This document shows, piece after piece, positions 59,050 through 64,000 of a stretch of 64,000 nucleotides of DNA (positions are counted from its first letter, which is position 1; each line of letters opens with the position of its first letter). The notes below the pieces were generated by a model. That model was not told the DNA's origin and ran no database searches. It was given only the letters and a program-made list of their open reading frames with translations. Source of the stretch: Brachynemurus nebulosus. Lineage: Eukaryota > Arthropoda > Insecta > Neuroptera > Myrmeleontidae. The translations under genes and the position numbers were made by a program. The DNA is taken from the NCBI GenBank assembly GCA_035578155.1, contig JAPWDM010000001.1, forward strand, positions 19,069,725 to 19,133,724, given 5' to 3'.

Positions 59050-60330
59050 GATTGTCACATCGTTTTCTTTTTTCAACAAAGCCTGAAATCCATGAAATTT
59101 AGCACTCATTGTCGAAGCATTGTCGTATGACTGACCGCGACAGCCATCAAAGTCAACTATCACCTGAGTCGCGTCTCAGGTCACGTTGATCAATAAACGA
59201 TAGTCTTAAGGTACATAGAAGGTGATAAATCCGTTGAAAGATTTTGGAAATTTCTTCCAATTCAAGATCATAAGGCTGAATACATGTTTCGTGGTATAAT
59301 GAATTTTGTAAGAAAAAATCTATATATACTGAGTAAAATTTAGATTTTTTTACTCGGTTAACTATTTCTTGGAAAACATATTTTCCAATTTCTTCGATGA
59401 GTTCCTCATGAATAATTGACGATAATTAATTAACGTTTCCACTTCCACAATTGCCATATTTTTCTAAATGGTCTTTTAGAAAAGAATCATATTTTGCTAA
59501 TTATTCAATCAAAGTTATAAAATTGCTGCTATTAGGAGGTCCCAGTGTTTCATTGCTTTCTGTAAAAGCTAAACCACGTTCACTTAAGTAATACAACATC
59601 TACGACACGAATAAAAACTTTCCGCCAATACTGAACAGAGAATTCAATGTTTTTAGCGAGTTCCTTGTCAATACGTCCACAATGATTAGAGTAATTGTTG
59701 AAATTTATAAGGGCTTTTAGATGTACTGTGGCCGTCTCATTAGATAAGAATCGATCATTCGCCTGTTTCCAGTCGCAGAAACCCCCACGGGAAAAACTTT
59801 TATCACTATGCTCGTCAAATAGCTTACAAAAAAGCCCAAGCACGTTTTATAATTCCGCCTGTTTATATTTTTCGTTGGAACATGTTCATCGTACACTTTC
59901 TTGTTTTTCTTGTGTCTTCTTTTATCACAAATTTTTCTTTGAGTAACTTATTATTACAGCGTAGGTTTAAAATTTTTCACCCAAAAATCGATTTGACCCT
60001 GCATTCTGTTTGGCCAAACGCTTATATCATTGTAATTAAATTCAATCTGAACTTAAAAATTGCAATGATAATTTTAATAGATAATTAAAAAAAAATTTGT
60101 ATATGCGCATTTTCCAAACAAATTTTGAATTTTTTAGTAAGTACAAAAAATAATTGGGATAAAAAGTTATCGAATTTATTAATTTATTACGTAAATGTCT
60201 CATTTCTTTTTCAGTTTTGATTTCCTTTTTTCTGGAGACATCGATGTATTTGTGTCATTCGTAAAATATTCTTCTAAAGATTGTTTAGAACAGTCATCAG
60301 CATTCTTTGAACTTGAGTCTTACTTCTAGT
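59050..60330 (-). pseudogene. N-terminal and core part of hAT transposase (DUF4371/ZMYM1 type)
   Basis: On the minus strand: SSKNADDCSKQSLEEYFTND near 60310-60250; a decayed stretch; LFCKLF then GFCDWKQANDRF (59785-59750) and ETATVHLKALINFNNYSN; IDKELAKNIE ... YWRKVFIRVVDVV (59680-59600); after a break, LSERGLAFTESNETLGPPNS and HLEKYGNCGSGNVN (59590-59430); then VDFDGCRGQSYDNASTMSAK and FHGFQALLKKENDVTI (59160-59055). The GF-DWK, ERGLAF and GQ-YDNA-M blocks are hallmark words of the zinc-finger MYM-type/DUF4371 group of hAT transposases; the D in YDNA is in the region of a catalytic acidic residue (family knowledge). Several frameshifts and stops are present. About 200 residues between this part and the C-terminal part are missing at the insertion. 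Related vertebrate genes (ZMYM1 type) are domesticated, but this copy is dead. Confidence 0.75.
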
Positions 60331-60334
60331 AAAA

Positions 60335-61400
60335 AAATTCAGACATACTTCGCATTTGCGAAAGAACTTCATACTCTTTTTTTTTGTTTTCCTTTCGCTG
60401 CCTGATGTTTCGCTGAACCACTTAGAAAAATCCGCTTAGTTCTATGTCGATCGCCCATATTTATGTTGCTGTAAAAAATTTTATAATTGAAATAAAGCTA
60501 CGCCAGCTATTATTGGTGCTGGGCTTACCGAGATAACGCTATTTGAACTTTTATCTAGATAATTACTATTTCTATCTTGGTATTTAAAAAAAAGTTCTCT
60601 TTTTTATCTTTCTGTTAATTAAGTGCAGAAAAATTTATGCAACTTAAATAGTATAGAGAATATAGTTATGTGAGTTTATTATATTTCTAAGAATACAAAT
60701 AAATTCTAGGAATATAAATAACTATAAATTTAAAAAAATCTTTTGATCTCAACAAAATATTTCTTTTCTAAAATTTAAATCAACTTTAAAGTGTTTTACA
60801 ATAAAAAGAAGATATCTAGAATTGAATATAATCATTAATAAAATAGTAAAATAAACCGATTGTATTGTTTTTGTAAATATTATCCGTTATCTGTAAAATT
60901 TCATTTAGATAACGATTAAATTATCTGTTACCTAGATAATCAAATTCGTTAGCACTCACAATAGTGGTTATTTAATTCATAATACGTAAGGCGATATTCA
61001 ACACTTACTTATTTTATTAATTATCACTGAAATATTATTAATAAAAGGCTGATCCACTTTTGACAGAGTATACCATTATTGTAATAAAATATATTTTCAC
61101 ATTAGTTACCTAAAAATTACTTATACCCACTCATTATACCTATGTACCTATGTATAAATACATTTTACGATTTTAACCATTCACTTGATGAAAAAAAATA
61201 CTCAGAAACCACTGAATCAGACAAATATAGGCAATAAAACCACTGGTTGCCTGATAAATGACATAAATGTTTGCTTTGTCGATTGAAATAAACACTAAAA
61301 TATTTGTGGGAATTTCAAATGTGACATTTCTAACAATGAGTAAGACTTAAGAGTAAAAATCGCTAAAGATTTTAAATTTAAAATTTTAAGTTTAAATTTT
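60335..61400. other. non-coding flank of the decayed hAT
   Basis: AT-rich; would be the 5' untranslated and subterminal part of the element. TATCTAGATAA-like words with GATAACG cluster at 60550-60950. No frame. Confidence 0.4.
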
Positions 61401-61753
61401 AATTATTTTATAATTCCCGTTGTGGAGGCCCCGGGGCACGTGCCCCAAACGCCCTTATGTAAATATGGCTCTATGTATATATAGAATTTGAAATACTTAG
61501 GTAAGATTACTAAAATACTTAAAAATACAATGTAGTGATTATTTTCAAAATCAGTTCGATTGAGTTCAGAATTAAATTTAAATCCCTGATGGAACACAAA
61601 ATTTGAAATTCTGTGTAAACTTGAATAACAATTATTTCTAATTGTAGTACTAAAATGTTTTGTTGAAACTAATCTATTGTCAAGAATCAAAAACTATCGT
61701 TTTTTATTAAGCTGTGCCTATAACCTTTAGGTGAAGTTATTCTTATCAAAATA

Positions 61754-62437
61754 TATCGATGGTTTTCCGGAAAACTGACATAAGTCAAGAAACGTGATTT
61801 TGCAGGAATTCATTTTTAAAATTACTTGAACAGATTATTAAGGTTTTTTCATCATCTTTATTAATTTTGTAAACTTTTAATTTATTTGTGCTATTATTAT
61901 GAAATAATATATTGGAAAATGACTTTTCTTCCAGTTTCATATATTTCTTTTTACAGTTTAAGAAAAGAAATTACTTTTTTCCCAGATGTGACATTTTTCT
62001 TGAAGTCATATTAGAAGATATTACAATTACCTGATCATGGAAAACGTCACAACTAAGAATATGACACTTTTCCTGATAAATTAAATGTACCTAATACCAG
62101 TATTTTTTTAATATATGTCACTTTTCCTGAAAAAAGAACCATGAAATATTAATTTTATTAAGACACATTTTTAGATATGCCGTTTATCTAGAAACAAACC
62201 GATGCTTAACCAACCAACACCAAAACACAACTGATTTATGACAGTTTTCTTGATATGTGTCGATGCGATACGGTCCCGAACCAAAACGACACTTACGCTC
62301 TCTCTTAGCCACGTTTCAAGTTACACTTATGACATTTTTCCACATAAAAATTTACATAATTGGAAGTTTGTTTTTCACGTAAAACGTGAAAAGCCGTTTT
62401 TTGACTTATGTCACTTTTCTCGAAAGCCATCGATATA
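61754..62437. mobile_element. inverted-repeat element with iterated ATGTCACTTTTCCTGA motif
   Basis: TATATCGATGGTTTTCCGG and, from the other strand, TATATCGATGGCTTTCGAG open the two ends, followed by GACATAAGTCAA on both sides. Between them the word (A/G)TGACA(C/T)TTTTC(C/T)TGA or its near forms stands at about 61777 (inverted), 61988, 62061, 62116, 62238, 62330 and 62408. Length about 680 bp. The border is probably TA. A 74-codon frame at 62238-62462 is incidental. Confidence 0.6.
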
Positions 62438-64000
62438 TTATATAACAACAATACGGAGCTAACACAATGACACAGTAACACACACAGATGCCTAACGACA
62501 ATGTATTAATGTATTTGTGTATGTAAAATAAAAACAAAACATTTTATGAAAAAAAGGAAAAGAAAGACGTTAGAAAGGTTGAGCAACTGAATGGTAGAAC
62601 AACTTTGAAAGAAATTAGCAATTGTTGTAGGTTCAGCTATTTCAACTGTAAACTATATATCTACCATAATAATATGTAAGTTGCAAACTCTAGTGGTTTG
62701 AAGATAGTAGTCTACTTACTAGTTATGCTATTCTTTTGCTTGTTTATTTTAATATGTACAGTTCAAGTTCAAATCATAACTTGTAGAATGCCTATACATT
62801 CAAGAATGAATACAGATTTGACGTGTAATTTCAGAGAGAATCTTTCTCGTTTTAGTATTATTAAAATTGTACAGTCCGCGCAATAAACTTTCCCCGGGGG
62901 CCAATAATACTTTTAACACGTTGATATATTGACTTCTTGTGCAGCAAACCTATTGCAGCTACGTACCTATTACATATATTATGTATTATACTAGTCGTCT
63001 ATAACGTTTACAGAAATTATTACTACGCTGAGGGTGTGTCACCGGTGTCACACATACTACCTGTCTGCGATAGCATCACATGTATGTGTGATTACTGATT
63101 AAAATTAAGTTTTACGGTCGTATGGTGTTAAAATGATTAACTTTAAATATACTTAGAAAGAAAGATCTTAGTATTTTAGGCGTATCTATTCTGGATTAGT
63201 TTTAAGAAAAAAATATTTCCGCTATTTTTTCTTTCGTTGAAGTTTTGATCCTTGGTCGCATCAAAGTATACGTTTAGTATAGCAGCAATCTGATTCAAAA
63301 AAAAATTTTAACTTAAAACCTTTTCAAGTTCGTCTTGAAATAAATTGATTTTTTTTAAAGTCTAAGCATTTTTATGTTTTTTACTGAAAATCTATCCATT
63401 TAAAATGTTTATTGCCAGAAGATGCTTTAGTTTTATACTTTCAAAAGGTTCAATCTAAGGCTTCACTGTACTTTTACTTCATATATAAACATCATTCGCT
63501 TCTATAAGCATTCGCCTTTTGCCTATCCCATTTCTTCTATCACCGCTTACTTAATCTACTTTCATTATTCGTTTAGTTTATTTTTTTCCCACTATGCTGT
63601 TGGTGGTTAAATATGTATGTAGGCACTAGCAACCCAAAATAACAAAAGGATGCGACGTGGGGAAACTTACGAAAAGAGGATCATGAAATTTGATCAACGC
63701 CCGTTATCCTGTTATCCTTGCGTTATATTTTACACATGTTTTTCTTTGTTTCCGTGTTGGCTACAAATTGTTACTCAATGTAATCCACTTTTTTGGGGGG
63801 GTAAGGGTTAAACCCGATCCGTTTTATTATCTTTCGCCTTCGTCATCATTTCTCCGTTGCTGTTTATTTATTTTTTTTTTATTTTTGCCGTCTCCGAACG
63901 ACGACGAAAGCTTTAACGAAACATTTATCATTTTTGCCACACACAACTTTCTTATGTGAAAATTTTTTTTCAACTTTTTTTTTCACGTTTGAGTTAATTT
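62438..64000. other. no gene seen
   Basis: AT-rich. A near-palindrome GTGTGTCACCGGTGTCACAC stands at about 63035-63054. The 89-codon frame at 63690-63959 is hydrophobic, AT-driven and unrecognised; the window ends soon after, so a partial feature to the right cannot be excluded. Confidence 0.4.

Larger units (their letters stand above)
53567..61473 (-). mobile_element. decayed autonomous hAT element, swollen by insertions
   Basis: Left end CAGGGCCGGATATACCGG with GCGGGGCAC; right end, from the other strand, AGAGCCATATTTACATAAGG with TTTGGGGCACGTGCC. These match each other loosely and match the MITE at 46836. Transposase remnants lie between them on the minus strand, N-terminus near the right end. 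Subtracting the SINE (354 bp) and the insertion 54704-59047 leaves about 3.2 kb, a normal hAT size. No flanking 8-bp duplication is recognisable, so termini and age are approximate. Confidence 0.6.

Noticed and set aside
53559..61481. 8-bp target duplication around the large hAT
   Set aside because: TATATCTG at the left has no clear match to the right flank (TGTATATA or TATGTATA); the terminus there may be eroded.

Overview
The window is AT-rich (roughly 70% A+T by eye) non-coding nuclear DNA of an arthropod, most likely an insect. I see no intact protein-coding gene. The longest open frames are (AT)n artefacts, frames inside transposons or chance ORFs. Insect signs are decayed CCTAA/TTAGG-like minisatellite DNA, many TA-, TTAA- and 8-bp-target DNA transposons, Helitron-like ends of the ...CTAG|T type, and arthropod-style repeat tails resembling TACGGAACCCTAAAAA. 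I cannot place it to order; Hemiptera or Lepidoptera would both fit.

Layout. 1-9 kb: four short inverted-repeat elements with TA or TATA targets (1321-1574, 1860-2716, 4645-5395, 7688-8333), a piggyBac-like MITE (6197-6461) and a composite with identical 203-bp ends, each holding a tRNA-Thr-like head (8442-8990). 9-17 kb: Helitron-like fragments, two (AT)n arrays, a second tRNA-headed copy, a hAT MITE and a 950-bp palindrome carrying tRNA-like promoter boxes on both arms. 18.7-20.7 kb: a decayed pogo-like transposon with a recognisable C-terminal zinc finger. It is split by a Mutator-like foldback (exact 9-bp target duplication) whose arms are 15-bp tandem repeats around a CCTAA-rich 60-bp minisatellite. 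23-29.5 kb: a hAT MITE with exact 8-bp target duplication, a GC-rich inverted-repeat element, a pogo-like element, and a Tigger-like element broken by a Helitron-like one. 31.2-31.6 kb: three copies of a 120-bp tandem repeat. 36-40.5 kb: a MITE, then a three-layer nest in which one palindrome arm preserves the empty site of one insertion and the host hAT's target duplication is itself split by another. 41-49 kb: two Helitron-like 3' ends with textbook hairpins, two hAT MITEs, another tRNA-headed copy and smaller inverted repeats. 50.8-52.1 kb: a TA-target element with iterated GGGGTAAAAAAAGAC motifs. 53.6-61.5 kb: a decayed autonomous hAT (ZMYM1/DUF4371-type transposase on the minus strand) holding a tRNA-derived SINE with 14-bp target duplications and a 3.1-kb near-perfect palindrome built from 14 repeats of about 174 bp. 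61.75-62.44 kb: an inverted-repeat element with iterated ATGTCACTTTTCCTGA-like motifs.

Nothing here looks like a working cellular pathway. The value of the window is its transposon stratigraphy: nested insertions give relative ages, several families iterate their terminal motif internally, and long palindromes (0.25-3.1 kb) are strikingly frequent. Similarities were judged by eye; no alignment or database search was run.
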